Source: Acanthaster planci
Taxonomy: Eukaryota; Echinodermata; Asteroidea; Valvatida; Acanthasteridae
Direction: 5' to 3'
Assembly: GCF_001949145.1 (NCBI RefSeq)
Contig: NW_019091462.1
Coordinates: 940,171-1,004,170, forward strand
Length of the DNA: 64,000 nucleotides
Part shown: in pieces, positions 27,201 through 40,700 of the stretch
Numbering within the stretch: position 1 is the stretch's first letter
Layout of the letters: every line of letters starts with the position of its first letter
The notes under the pieces: model-generated
What the model saw: the letters and a program-made list of their open reading frames with translations, nothing else
What the model was told of the DNA's origin: nothing
Database searches by the model: none
Made by a program: the position numbers and the translations under genes

Positions 27201-28439
27201 ATTGCCCGAGTAACACTCTTTTTCAGGGCAGATCATTAGAAGGCTAGTAAAAGTAGCCGAAGTTTACAAACCCCATCATTTGAATGCAAATTTAAAGCCT
27301 TTTAGTTTTAAGGATGATCATAATAAAATAATTGGATCTTTGTGAAGTTTCCATGAATCTAAGTAGCTACAGACCATGTGACCATTGTACTAGTGCCACG
27401 TCTTTGAAGAGACTAGTCTACTTCTATAACAAAGCAAAACTGCCAGTCCAAATTTGCTATTGCCTGTTTCAAGGCAAGTGGCCAGGCATTGGTTATGTGA
27501 ATGCCATAACTAATTGACTGTGAAGAAAAAAATGACAGTCTATTTGGACAAATGAACAATTAACAGAATGTTAGTTAGGCTACTTTTTTATTTACATGTA
27601 AGAATATCAAAGACAAGAGTCGTCACCTGGTCACCTGAAGAATTCGTGTGCTAACCTGGCTAAGATAAAACATGGCAAGATACGAAAAAAGTGCGTGATT
27701 CCGACAAAGCTGTGCAGAGAATACTTTACCATAGTTCCACTGGCATTTTAACGCTGTGCAACTCCAGTCTATCTCATACAAATTTAGTGTTTGGAGGCTG
27801 ATCTTTCTTTGACCACTGTACTTTTGACCATCTCTCGTGCTGTGAAAATTCGTGTCTACATATACCCTCAGTCAGGTAACCATCCCTTCTTTATGCAGTG
27901 ATTGGCATGGTAAGGTGAAGTGCCAGACACAGTTGATGTAAACACGAATGACACTACACAAATGACGTGGACACGCTGGAAGTTCACAAAACTTTGAACC
28001 TTCACTGTTTACAAAGAATTTCATAATAAATCATGTATTTGGCAAGCATCATTGCTGCTTGTTTGAAATAATGTCTAACTTGACAGTAAAATTCCAGATG
28101 AATAGACAAACTCCTCCAAGTATTGACCAATCAGAATCGTGACCTTTGATCACCTGCACCATGGTCATGTGACTTGCAGCAGGCGCGCCATATTTAAACA
28201 AACAAGCATCAGCAGCTAGCTAGCGCTAACCAAAGAGTTAACTGCTAACCCCCACCTGCATGACCTGAACGTTACTTCCTCAATTTTCGCCTGGTACTTG
28301 TCAATCTTTTAACTGCTTTTGGCTGAGAACGGTATGTCACAATAGTATTCATATAAATAAGTGATTGATCACTGAAGAAAATAATGACAGTTGGGCCTAA
28401 TGATTGTTCAATATAGTTGATGAAAATACTTACTAGGCC
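21289..28439. other. FBXO8 5' region and FBXO8-CEP44 interval, repeat-rich
   Basis: About 7 kb without a convincing coding exon. Several TACATGTACATGTA runs (for example about 23247-23262), a poly-G tract near 26073 and the 64-base palindrome at 26930 are present. FBXO8 5'UTR exons probably lie within it; an acceptor-like CTCAG precedes the FBXO8 start by about 20 bases. Confidence 0.5.
26930..26993. repeat. Perfect palindrome, 31-base arms, 2-base centre
   Basis: Arm 26930-26960 is exactly the reverse complement of 26963-26993, with TG between. It lies between two diverged direct copies (26823-26911 and 26985-27077) of a repeat containing CTGATTGGTTG. Confidence 0.9.
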
Positions 28440-28560
28440 CGAATTAATGTTCGTCATTTTGGTTTGTGCAATTCTCGCGGTTGGTATGACGTCAATATTA
28501 TGTCCCTTTGCTGTGTGTTAAAAGTCCATAGTGATGTCATGCAGACCGCAAGAATGGAAC
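28440..28560. promoter_or_regulatory. Probable FBXO8/CEP44 divergent promoter with palindromic CRE (TGACGTCA)
   Basis: A perfect TGACGTCA lies at 28487-28494 inside the left arm (28471-28494) of an imperfect inverted repeat whose right arm is 28532-28555 and carries the related TGATGTCA. The arms also share a TTCT(C/T)GCGG core. It lies upstream of the CEP44 start, whose first coding exon is preceded by an acceptor, so a 5'UTR exon is expected hereabouts. Promoter status is inference. Confidence 0.4.
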
Positions 28561-28656
28561 TTTTTTTTTATTATTCTATGGCACAATCATCAGTATATGC
28601 AATGTTATATCCAATGACAAATGAATAATAATACTGCAATACTAATAATAGGCCTA

Positions 28657-28735
28657 CCCCTAGAACTCTTGGCCGCCGTCCGGCGCTCTTCCACGAATAT
28701 GAGAGCGCAGATGATGAACCTCCGAGTTCTAGGGG
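28657..28735. repeat. Hairpin element upstream of CEP44
   Basis: Inverted repeat with outer arms CCCCTAGAACTC and GAGTTCTAGGGG and an inner stem GCGCTCT/AGAGCGC. It shares its core with the hairpin at 44546-44607. Confidence 0.65.
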
Positions 28736-28994
28736 AAAGGTAAATATAAAACTGACTTAGGCCTAACCTTAAATACTTAAGGCCCTTAGCAACATTAGCC
28801 TTTGATTGAATTGTCATCAAGTTGGTTATGCCTTAATTTTTGTGCTGGCTGCTTTTTTTCACCTAGTGCTAGAGATGATAAACAACATCATCTAGGCCTA
28901 GTTGCTGACACTCTTATTCTGAACTTGTTTTAAATTCGTTTCCAATCTGTTTTAAATGTTTGACATTCATGTTTTGTTGTACAGATATTAAACT

Positions 28995-31900
28995 ATGGCG
29001 ACAGGAGACTTGAAGAACAATTTAAGATGTCTGCAGAGCAAGTTGAAACTCATCAACTATCCCAAGGATATGGACATGAAAGGGTGTGTGATTCCTTCCA
29101 AGAGTTGTTTGCGTGGATTCAGTTGCAATTCTCCACACATTATACATGTACATGTCTGAAGAGATTTTTTCACATTTCAGGAGAGAATGTTAATTTCTAA
29201 GACCACATTTTCTTCATGTATTATCTCATTGCAGGTCAGTTAGAAGGTTTGAACCTAAAACAGATAAAAACATTTCCAATTCTTTAGAAAAATTCTAACA
29301 CCCTTAACTTAAATCACCTGAATTCACCTTGTCCATATTACTTTCAATTGTCATTCTTACCTGTGATTTGCTTCACGGGGGAGGGGGGGTAAGTAGTACA
29401 ATAACTCACAAATGACAGAATGGTTAAACTTTCATTGTGTTATTTGTGTCTTCAGGATTTCCAAAGGTTTAGCTCAAGAGTTTCTGCCTCTGTTACATTA
29501 TATCTTGTTGGATTTCTCTCATCCCATGGCTGGACACATCATCAACAATGACATACAGCTCTATGGCAAGAGTGATGACAAATTCTTGGCAGCTGTGTAT
29601 AAAGTGAGTTTGCAGTCTGTACCTGACAACCAATCCTCAACTTTTATCAATCATTTGAACCATCTTTTTGCTACTGATTTTTCTCCAAACAAAATGCATT
29701 ATTTTGTGTTATGTGTAAATTGGTTTTGGTGATGGAATAAAACTTGTAAACTGTTAATGGATTTTTCCAGTTATTTAAAACCTTAACTATGACCCAACAA
29801 GTTTTGGATAACTACTACTGAGATTTTCCTTTACTAAGTTTAGGTTCTTCGAGACATTTTTCACTACAAGCCCTCTATCACTAGACAGCAGTTCTTCAGT
29901 CGCGGCTTTGCAGAGCACAAAATCATTCTAGTGGTTGATTTGATCCGAATGGTGAAAGAGAAACACAAGGAATTGTCCAAAGGTACAATAGCGGCCAGAA
30001 CTGTATCAGGAAGCTGCGCCAGACTGCAAGGTACAGCCAGCCAAGGTACTTGTATGTCTGACAAAACAGCTATTTAGTAGTGCTGTTAAATCTGTCTGTT
30101 AGTCCATTATATAGTCTTCAACTGAGACATAAATGTTCATCTTAACTCTCCAGGGTGTATGTAAAATTACATTGGAAATTGGGGAATTGAGGACTCTAGC
30201 ATTGGTGAACAACTTGTACAAAATTATGTTAATCTTGTGTACTTATGGTCAGTGCTATATTAATAACAACTTAAACATAGAAATATGCGAGAGAGGTGTG
30301 GTACATGTAAGGTCACACAAGTACAGTAATATACTCTTTAATGCATGCAAGTAGGCACTATTTAGTCTTGAGACAACTGCCTATGCATCCATGTTTTGGT
30401 TTCATATTAGAGGATTTGTATTTATGGATACCACTGCCTGTATTACTTTGATGATCAATGAAAATGTTGCCTTTGGCAACTTTATGCAGACTCTTTAGAA
30501 GCCAAAGGAAGTTTGACTTGAACTCTTGGTCGTAAACTTGTCTTCTGAATAGAGCAAATTGCATCTATCAGATCAGTCGTTGACTCTGACCAGCCAAGGA
30601 CCCCCGATCTTTTAGCAGCATCCACCAGTGAGACACCTGTCTTCCTACCTGCCAGTCAAGAAGCTTCTAAGGTCATTGAGAAAGACACTGGCTACAATAC
30701 TGCCGAGACCTCACCAACCAGTAAGATTGCTGAAGACCAGGTGAGACTTTGGCAAAGTATACTGAATTTTGTAGACGAGATCATTCATTCTTCACGCTCA
30801 GTACAACATGCTATCATTAATTCTCATGCCTCATTATTGTAGAACAGAGAGACTTCAATCTTAAATGTTTGACTTCAAGCAAGATTCTGCTGGTACAGTG
30901 ATGTTAAACTTCCTGATTTCATGCATTCATGCCATTTCATTTGTATTTATTAGCAGCTTGCAATCACTTTGTCATTTCTTTATACCGTTACTAAGAATTA
31001 TTTTTGAGTTGCACCAATTGCCGTGTTCCCCAGAGTAGCCCCATGAACACATATTCATTCAGTGTTTTTTTTACTTTTGGGGTAGGGTGACGCAAGGAAA
31101 GCATCAATATCAGTAAATGAGCTGCGTGCTAAGTTTGAGAGCAGCAGTTTGCAAAAGCAAGAGAGTGTGGACAGTAAGCTGGTAGGTCTGTTCCTCTAAA
31201 GGTCTATTGTTGTCTCAAGAATCACCTCCACTGTAGTGTAGCTTCGTATGCTGTTTACAGCAGCTTTCTTTTACTGATGAAAATAGTAGTTTGTCTACAG
31301 TAGTTTCTAAGACTGGCATTTGGCTGCAAAGAATTTGAAACTCAGCACCAAAATGTGTGTTAAAAAATTTACAAAATACAGTTTTCTACCAACATTGCAA
31401 GTCCACAGAATAATGGCCCTTCTGTGTATTATGTCTCTCATGTAACTAGTTATGTTTAATAACATATGTATAAATTGGAGCAATAAATGTACGATAAATC
31501 TTGCTTAATTATTCATTCTTCCGTAATCCAGAGTGACATGGATATCGAAGACAACCCAGTCATACAGGCACTAGTTAAGCAGATTGTTCATTTGGAGGAC
31601 CAGTTGACAGACATGTCAGAGGAAATAAAGGCATGGAAGGTGCAGGTTGAGAAGACGCAGAGCGACATGCAAGCACGTTTGGTTTTGATGCAGAACAGCG
31701 TTACACTCCTGGAAAGCAAGGTAGTTATTTTGATGATGCTCTAACTCAAGTTTCCACAGTTTTGAATGATAGGATAAACTTTGCAACAACATTTCAGCAT
31801 GTGTTTGCAGAGTTACATCAGTGAAACTGCTGCTGTTTCATTCTCACTGCCACTGCTACTTCTAAGATTTCAACAACATAGTGCCTGTGTATAAAACAAT

Positions 31901-33640
31901 TCTTGAAATCAGTTAAATTGCATGTGTTGCTCCACCAGTCCCACGTTTGCCTCCTCGTCAGTCAAATTTTCTGTGTGTGTTGGACTGCAATGAATTTGTG
32001 ACTTTGTTCTTTTTCATTTGTCATTTTGTTTTATGCCAGTTGACAACTGAGGCAGCAGAAGCAAAGCCAGTTCGATCGGCACTGACACAGGGCATCGCCC
32101 ATGGTGGGTCCAACAATTGATTTCTGCTGACATCACAATGATGTCTATTCTCAATGATTCACTGTTACAACAATGTCTAACTAGGATACACAAATTTTTC
32201 TTTGATTTTTTTGTTTGTGTTTTTGGCAGATATTACTAAGGCTTTACAGCATCCATTCCACAGACGACCAGAGGATGTACCTCTTCCTGATTCACCGGCC
32301 ATTCCGCGTACCCCCAACCAAACTCCTGCAGATAAAACTCCGCATTCTCCCCTATCCATTTCTGCTGTTATCCCAGAGCAAGATGTTCTGGCTGCATGCA
32401 AGGTAGACCTCGAACCTGAGCACGATGACATTGCACAAGGGATACCCCAGAGATACCAACCCAATGGGAGGCCCATCTCTGTAGTTGGCCCTATTCAGTC
32501 TCTGGTTATCAGCAGCACTGAGTCTAATGATCCAGATGTGGTCACCATTCTTGGGGCCTCAAGTCGAAGTCCCGTGGACATGAGATGGATTCATCCCAGC
32601 TCGTCTACACCTATCGAAAGCACTGCAGGCAATCAAGGTATGGAAACAGGTGTCATGGCTGCCATAGAACCGGGGGAAGATCCAACATCAAATGACGATG
32701 ACATAGACGAAGGACTTGTTGATGTGGAAGACGGTGATCTTGGAGACTACATTGTGGAGTCCGTGAGAGATTACAGCCATGAAATACAAGAAACTGGTGA
32801 CAACATATCTGAGGCTAATGAGGCAGAAGAGGTGAATCTTGAGGAGGAAGAGATTGACGAGGTAGCAGTCAGAGACAAAGGACAGGCAGATGCATCTGTG
32901 GACTTAAAGAATGCAGCGAGTGTTTATAGCCAAGTACAGAAAGTGCAAGACATGTAAGTACACTGGACAGCAAAAGAAACTTGCCACTTCTGCCACTTCT
33001 GTCAAAGGCCACACATAAAAATTCACTCCATAGAAATCAACACTTTTTGTACACAGGTATGCTGCAATGCCCCTTACAATCACATGCCCCAAAGCAAGTG
33101 ATGATCTTTGTAATCAAGGAAGAAATTGACGTGCACAGCAACTTAGTTAATATCACCTTACATAAAACATCTGGATGTTGTAATTTGAGGTCATGAACAT
33201 GTAATGCAATGAAGTTGAATCTAGATGAATACTTATGTTACAAGTTCTACACAGCCCGAATTGACAAAGAAGAGTACAGCTAGTGAAAAGCTTTTCAACC
33301 ACTCTTGCGAATGCAACCAGCAAAAATGTGAAATCCATACATTGTAATTCATATCAGTCCCACATGCTCCGTTATCTTGCACCAATCATACCCAACCCTT
33401 AACACACACACACAGCAAGTTCCCACAAAGGACCATTATTATCATATAAAAGCATGCCCTCTCTTCTCACGTAGTGACCGTCATATGTTTTGGATAGTTT
33501 GCCTTATTTTTGCTTGTTTTGTATGCAATTAGAATAAGGGGCCTAAATGTTTTATTTCCTTGTGTTGCAGGTTGGTGAGCACTCAACAGATGCTGGCCAT
33601 GAATACTAGTCTGACCAAACCTTCCCCTGAAGATGTCTAG
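28995..33640 (+). CDS. CEP44: Centrosomal protein of 44 kDa homologue, 9 coding exons
   Basis: Exons: 28995-29083, 29456-29603, 29844-30045 (alternative ends 29982 or 30030), 30553-30740, 31086-31181, 31532-31720, 32040-32103, 32230-32953, 33571-33640. Phases match throughout and give 589 aa, longer than the human protein (about 390). The start MATGDLK is near-identical to human CEP44. The conserved N-terminal domain (residues about 1-125) contains YKVLRDIFHYKPSITRQQF and the KEKHKELSK end. Exon 6 (about 242-304) is a heptad-rich coiled coil (HLEDQLTDMSEEIKAW). Exon 8 is long, first Pro-rich and then strongly acidic (EEVNLEEEEIDEV), and accounts for the extra length. Family knowledge: CEP44 acts in centriole-to-centrosome conversion and binds microtubules. 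An acceptor 7-8 bases before the start implies an upstream 5'UTR exon. The last donor overlaps an in-frame TAA, so failure to splice ends the protein at once. Confidence 0.95.
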
Positions 33641-34431
33641 ATTTACACAGTTGAAAAGAGAAAAGGTTCTGACCAGGCTAATGGAAACAAAGCAAAAAGA
33701 AACCAAGTGTGCTAGCTAGACTCAAAGAAATTAATACATGTAGACTTGGGCAATGCTAAACTTTCTGCAAAGAAAGCACGCAAATTGCAGAACAAAGTTT
33801 GGCAACGAAAGTTCATTGGTGAATATGTTGTTATATGTACATTTGATTGGTTAAAGTTTTTCTGAAAAAAATTATGATGGTAAGTTCTCTAATTAGCATC
33901 CATGATGTGGCCATAAACTAAGAAATCTTGTCGTAACTACTTCTAAAAAGACCAATAGATATTGTTTTGTTTCTGAAAAAACAGAAATCATAAAACAAAT
34001 TCAACAGAATTAGAATTTATGTTAAAACCACTTTATTACAGTAATAAGACGTGTAAACTAAAATAACAGCAAAAACTGAATCCCAGTATTTGTTTTGAAG
34101 ATGGTCCATTATTATCTTGTTATAAAGAAAACTACATTTCAACCTTCTCGTGTTTGACTTTGGTGTTTGTTAATAACATAAGTGTTTGCTAATAAAAAAA
34201 TAGAAATCATTCGGCCAATTGAAATTTGTTAAATATCAATGGAATTTTGATTGCAAATGTTATGAAAAACTATTCAGCTTGTATGAGTGCACAGCATTCT
34301 TTGAAATACAAATGTGTTTACAAGAAGTTCCCTGCAGGTTAATTAAGATACTGAAGGATGCTTCTGCTCAGAATTGACTTACTTTACTTTGTCATTTGAG
34401 ACTTGTTTTTTGTAAAGGTTACAAATTTAGT

Positions 34432-34437
34432 AATAAA
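34432..34437 (+). terminator. CEP44 polyadenylation signal candidate (AATAAA)
   Basis: AATAAA about 790 bases after the CEP44 stop; a second one is at 34551-34556. Both lie within 160 bases of the opposing CWF19L2 signal, so the two 3' ends nearly meet. Confidence 0.45.
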
Positions 34438-34587
34438 TGTGAATTTTGCAAGAACGTTGCTTTCCTCTTTTACTTAAATGGTCTAGTATGTGTTGGATAA
34501 ACTATTTTTCACTCAAAAAGACCTTCTGTTGAATGAACTAGCATTAATGGAATAAAAACCTAAAAATTAAGCACTGAAGTAAATATT

Positions 34588-34593
34588 TTTATT
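34588..34593 (-). terminator. CWF19L2 polyadenylation signal (AATAAA)
   Basis: AATAAA on the minus strand about 110 bases downstream of the CWF19L2 stop codon. It is the nearest canonical signal found. Confidence 0.6.
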
Positions 34594-34703
34594 AAGCCCA
34601 CAGGGCAAAATCCCATATCAATGTAAATCACAAACAATTACAAGTTGAAGTACATAATTTTAAACAAACTTATGTCTGTTGTTCTGTTTCTCAACTCTGT
34701 CCC

Positions 34704-37700
34704 CTAGTCTTTCCCTATTTTCTGTGTCCAATCAAATGGCTTCCACCATTCTCCAAACTGCAGCACCTTTTGACGTTGGTCATCAAAGTTCTGCCGATGA
34801 GGCCTCCTCCATAGCTGAGGTTCCAGATCCAACATTCCGCCAATAATTTCCTGTTGTCATGGAATCCATAAAGAAATATAACATTAGCTCCTGTTCTGAC
34901 AAACTGCTCCAATACATCAGATACATGAGAAGGAAAAGTGTTACTTTTTGATTTTAATCTTCCTTTCAGTTGATTTCAAATTATTACTCGTCTGACTTGT
35001 GAGCATGTTATCCCAGGTGATGGGCAAGAGGGGATCCAACAGGGGACACCCCCCCAAAAAAGTATTACTTTTACTTATGAGAGACAGGCAATACTTTGGG
35101 GTCGATTTCATTTCCCCTCCTTCCAAAAGCATGTAGCATTCCCCCCCCCCAAAAAAATTTTGCTGCCCCTCCCCCCCAAAAAACTCACGAAGCCTACACC
35201 TCCATATTACAGGAGAGAAATTTCCCCTCCATTTAATACCAACATCCTCCCCAAGAATGTTTTTCATGCTTTGATGATTTTCTTCTACCTTTCCAAAGTA
35301 GTGAGGGAACACCTTGTCATCTTCAATGACATGAGCAAAGCCTCCATCCAATCCAAAGTCCACACTGAAATATGGGAAACCTCGTGGTATCTGTGAAAAA
35401 ATAGCAACAGAAAATCCCACTTTCACAGCTTATGACTTCCAATGATAAAGAAGATATTTTACAGCCGTATTTCACATTGGCACATTCCTCATGCTCAAAT
35501 TTGACCCTGCTACAAGTTAATGACCTATCCTCTTGCTGTGTGCCTCCCTTAAAAAAAATCACAATGTCACCAAAATCAGTTGCTCTTCTGACTCACACTT
35601 TTACGGATATCCTTCTTCCTTGTGTCTACAAGTTTCTTGTTCTGAGACCACTCTGACTCTGATTCCTGGATGGCTTTCTGTATGGGGAGGGAAAAAAGGC
35701 AAGGAACAAGACATATGTCAACTGAACCTCATTAAATACTTTCAGCCAAGAGACTTGTACACCTCACACATTAACCACTTCCTGCCTGGGCAGTTATCAA
35801 TGTTGATGATGCTGGGCCGGGATATTTATCATTTTTTTCTGTTTTCAAAATTCTTTTAAAAATTCCTATCTTCATTTACTGGACATTTACAAACACGTGA
35901 AGGACTGTCTGGTGCCCACTCTAAGCCTGACAGACAAAATCTATTGACGCCTGAGTATTTCAGCCAGGCCTGCAGCCTTGTAAAAAGAGCCCAGATTGTG
36001 CGGTGTTATCTAACTTTCTTTTGTTCACGAACCTGCCACAGTGCGCTGCTGAACTCTTTTCAATAGGGGCCAGATTAGCGTGCAGCGGTGCTGTGTGGCT
36101 CATCGCTGCGGTGGTGGAGCGCTTTTGTCCCCGGTGGTAATCTGCTCGCTCTAAATGCCCCAAACCGAGGTATACTGTTTCAAAACAAGGCTTGATAATC
36201 TCCACTTTTGAGAGTGAAAAAATGGTTATTCCCAGCAGCCTGGTCCTTTGCTCCGAGTACGGTCTTTTATTACAAGGCCCTGTTCCCTTTGTCTGAGTTC
36301 GGAGACCCCGGCCATGCATATAAAGCATACGCGTATGGATCCGGAATCCCCGGCAGGGAGTGGTTAAAGCTTTCCCAAGTTCTTGCATGACAAATTACTA
36401 TTGAGCTAAGCACTGTTCATCAGAAATATTAACAGAAGAATACTTTTCCCAAAGATTCTTTCTTTTGAAACAATCAGTCATACCTTGAAGTAAATTGGGG
36501 CCATGTCTCCAATATCTTTAGGCAATGGCACACATTCCATCACCATGTGTCTGTAACCTCTTGGGTTCATGCAAGTCTCCAAGAAAACAGCATCTCTTTC
36601 TTGATCTTCAAACATCTTAGTCAGGCCCTTGCGATAAATCTACAGACACAGCACCAAGAGAACAGTAAGTATACAGCCTTCAAACTCCCTTCTGTTGGTA
36701 TGAAGTGGTATTAATTTCCACCCCTTCCTTATAAACAATTAGACTTCCAGCTGAATATCTAGGCTAAATGTAATGCTTTGTAAGCATTTTTCTACTGACA
36801 GAATCACTATTCATGTACATTTACACTGTAAGTAGAAAATGTGGGATCAAACAAATTCAAGCTAGCAAGAGACATTGATGCACGCACAAGCATCAACTAC
36901 CAGCAATGAACTGCAATAAATCACCACTTTCTTTTCTGTGGAAGCTATTAAAAACCAACAATTGATGATCAACCAGACCTGTACTTCATTCCAAACATCT
37001 TCATCGAGGGCTGTACTGGCTACTGTGTGCTGCATAGGTACAATCAGACAATGACCGTCTGTCAGAGACTGGCTGGCTGGTAGACACAAATACACCTACA
37101 AAACAAATTTCAAGCAACCGTCAAGATAACTGAAATTGCCAACAGTAGTTAATGAACTTCTGCCCTGTTGAGCACTGCACAACCCATATTTTCCAAAACT
37201 GCTGATGAACTAACAGGCTAAGCAGTTTCAGGCTAAAACAGTGCAGACTGGGCCTAACCAGCCTTGTTTTGATTATTCGTGTTTAAAAGTAAACTTATTT
37301 TTTTCCAGTGAAAAAGAAAAAATCAAACTGCACCTAAATGTTTCAGACATGAAACACCTTAGAATACCTAAAACACAATAAAAACACAATATCCTTCTTC
37401 CAGAGAAAGGCCTACCTTGATTCCCAATGCTATGATGAGGTGTTTCTGCATCTCAGGACTGTCAAGACAGAAAGGACATATGGACATGGAAGCAGCCATC
37501 TTATGATGTTGACTAACAGCAGCCGCTTTGTGTCTTTCCTCCTCCTGACTGCTGGATCGTTTGTGTGCAGCTGCAGACACAAACATGTCATCCAGGGTGT
37601 GGTCATCTGTAACCTTCTTCAGGGCCTGAGAAAACAAGCATATTGGGCACTCATGGTTAATGGGTCTTTCCTGCGCTCCATCAGTATCTAGCAAGTTATT

Positions 37701-40700
37701 CTAGATCACATTCGGGCAGGGGGAAACAATCAACTAAAATGACAAAAAATACAAAAAACCTCCTGAATAATGGTATTATAGTAGTATTATATTTTCCTAG
37801 TAATTCAAGTACTCTACTTATATTTTATTAATTGCTCGTTAATTATGTTCATTATTAATGAAGATTTTCCATCATAATACAAAGAAAAACATACGATTCA
37901 GGAGTTCAGAACAAATCTGTATATCCTTGCTTTTATTCTTTAAATGAATGGCAATGCCTTCAGACTTATCACCTTGTTGGCCACTTTGTTGAAGAGACGA
38001 AGCTGGTCTTCACTCGATGTCATTCGTTCTTTCCTAACCATGTCCCTCAGTTCTTGTTGGTCATCATCGCCAAAGTACCTCTCTCTCTGCCCATCCTTGC
38101 CATGTGTTACAATCTACCACAGACAACAAGACAAATTAACAACTCCCTTATTTGTGTTTCAATTAAAGGAGAAATGAAAGTTGTCCATATTACTGATTCT
38201 GCTATCTGCTCTAAGGTAGCGTTGTAGCCCTTGTGCATTTTTGCCCCTTCATCCTCATTTCTCGTTGATATTACAGTTCTCAGTTCTCACTTTTTCGTTC
38301 GTTCATATGCTGATTCATTTTCCATTGTTACTTTTTAACAGCTTTAATGGGATTTATCACAGCAGGATTACAACAATATGTAAACACATTTAAAAGGAAA
38401 TCTTAAGACAAATCACTGTTGTGTAAAAGTCTTCCGAGATTTTTCCAAAATTTGGACATCCTTACAACCCAATTAATACCAAAGTTTACCCTCACTTATG
38501 TTGTTAGTGCCCATTTCAGCACTCTCAGAGTCTGACAAATCACTTCTTCAGTTTAAAAGAAGTCAATTTTCCAAGCTGGGATATTTCCAACTCACATTCT
38601 GTTTCTTCTTCCTCTTCTTTCCTTTGTTAGGGGGACTATTACTAGATTCTCCAAGTAGTGGCCAGCTTTGACCAGTTCGATCCATCCTGGTTAGTACCAC
38701 TTCTTCTTCATCTGATGATCCTATGTCTGTCTTCATCTTACCACTGGACGGGCGTGTCTGGCTGGGGCCTTTGGTGGCTTGTTTGACTTTTGCTTGGTGC
38801 GATGCTTCCATCTGTGCCTTTAATTTCTTGGCAAGATCCTTAAGAAATTGAATGAATAAAATCATTATAACATCATTTAAAATGTCCAGGAATCCAATCC
38901 TAATACCTGCATTAAACTTTACTTCAATAATCACTGTTTTCCACCAAACTCGATCATTGGTTCACTAAAACCTGTGAAGGTTACAATTTAGAAAAACAAA
39001 ATGGAATATTTTAGCTTGTATGAATTTCTTCACTGCATGTATCTTACATTATATGTAAGTTCTTAAACAATGAAAAATTGGTCTTTTTAAATTGTACAAA
39101 CTACGTACCTCATTTCCCATGAGCTCGGCTTTAACAATTTTTGCTCCAAGTTGGTTCATTTCTGCATCACTTAAAATCCTCAGGGGAGGGGAGGGGTTTT
39201 TCTCCCTCTCTGTATCAACACTACTGTCACTCTCAGACCCAGAAGATGAGGAAGACTCGCTTGAGCTTTTCGATTCTTCCTCGGAACTTTGTGAAGATTT
39301 GATCGATCCCTTGCCTTGTTTATTTGTTTCTGTTGTTTGTTTTTTCCAAGCTGGAACATCATAAGATGATTTACTAGAAGATTCTCCCATCGAAGATGTT
39401 GAAGATGCAGAGTTCTTATCAAGATTTTCATTTGGTTTCTGAAAAGTCTTCTTCCAAGCCGGTGGCTCATTCTCTTGTCTCCTATTACTTCCAGAGAACG
39501 TATCCCGCCTCCTGGAGTCATCCTTACTATCCGACAATTCTTCCCCAGGTTTCTTGAACATTCCCTTCAGGCCTCCTAGAGTTCTGACACTATCAGGTTT
39601 CAAATCTTTGCGTTTCGAATAGTCAGCTTTGCTTAGTCTCGTGGAAGTCCTACTATATGTACTTGCCTGTTTTTCATCTTCACTTCTTCTCAGAACAGAT
39701 GAGTGTGATTTGGATTCCCTGCCACCATATTTGTCTCTAGATCTGTCACTGCTCCTATCTGGGCTTCTGCTTCCTTTCTGGGTACTTGCTATAAGTCTGT
39801 CCCTGTATCGGTCACTCTTTCTGTCACAGTCTCTCTTACTATCCCTGCCATGATCTCTACCTCTGCATCTATCATCACCTCTCTCCCTATCTCTGTGTGT
39901 TTTTTCTTCCCAATCCCTCCTGTAGCTTGTACCTCTATCCATATCCCTGTGTTGCCTGGGTTTATTACTGTCCTTCTGAGAGGGTCTGTTCTGTGCACCT
40001 TCAGCCCTGGCCAACAATTCATAGTACTTCTCAAGTGACTACAATGAAATTCACAAAACACACAAAAAGCATGCTGTTTATTTAATTGGAAACTCTTCAA
40101 CTTAACTCTTTAGAGTTTGCTTCTGATGTCTGTACTTACACCCCATCTTTCAGCAGCAAGTTCCTCCACTGATCTGCCCTCCTCTTTGGCACGTTCCATA
40201 ATCCTCTGGTATTGTTTCTTTAACCAGCCAACTCCAGCATCAGCAATGCCTAGCTTAGGAGCAGAAATGTCATGCTTCTCCTCTGGGAGGCCGGTCCCTC
40301 CATCCTTCCAGAAAGGGTTCAGTTCTCTGTCTGACTGACCAGGCTGCCAGAAAAGGGCAAAGAGAACAATCATTCCAACTTCAGCATACTAAACGTGGCT
40401 ATCTTCCAACCAAGTAAATTATTCTTAATCCCGAAGAGTGATTTTTTTCATCAGTAGAACAATTCTTGCCAGTAGTGTCAAAATGCTTTCTTGGTGTTCA
40501 TGTATAGTTAGTTGAGTTAAACTTACATTATCAAGGAGCATTTTTTGTTCTTTTTCTTTTTCAGTTTCAGCACTGTCCTGCTGCGCTACTTTCTCTCTCC
40601 TGATGTCATCACGGGAATATGTTGCTACGGTGAAGGGGTCGTTCATCCAGTTATCTCTCTGTAATAGAACAGCAGTGCAGGTCAACAGAGGTTACAATGG

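Larger units (their letters stand above)
33641..34703. other. Convergent 3' interval of CEP44 and CWF19L2
   Basis: AT-rich, no coding frame. It holds the 3'UTRs of both genes, with polyadenylation signals from both strands between 34432 and 34593. Confidence 0.6.

Noticed and set aside
35960-36388. 142-codon minus-strand frame
   Set aside because: It lies inside the TTAA-bounded repeat and an intron of CWF19L2; no domain.
39092-39853. Ser/Leu-rich plus-strand frames
   Set aside because: Antisense shadows of the RD- and Ser-rich CWF19L2 exon 7.
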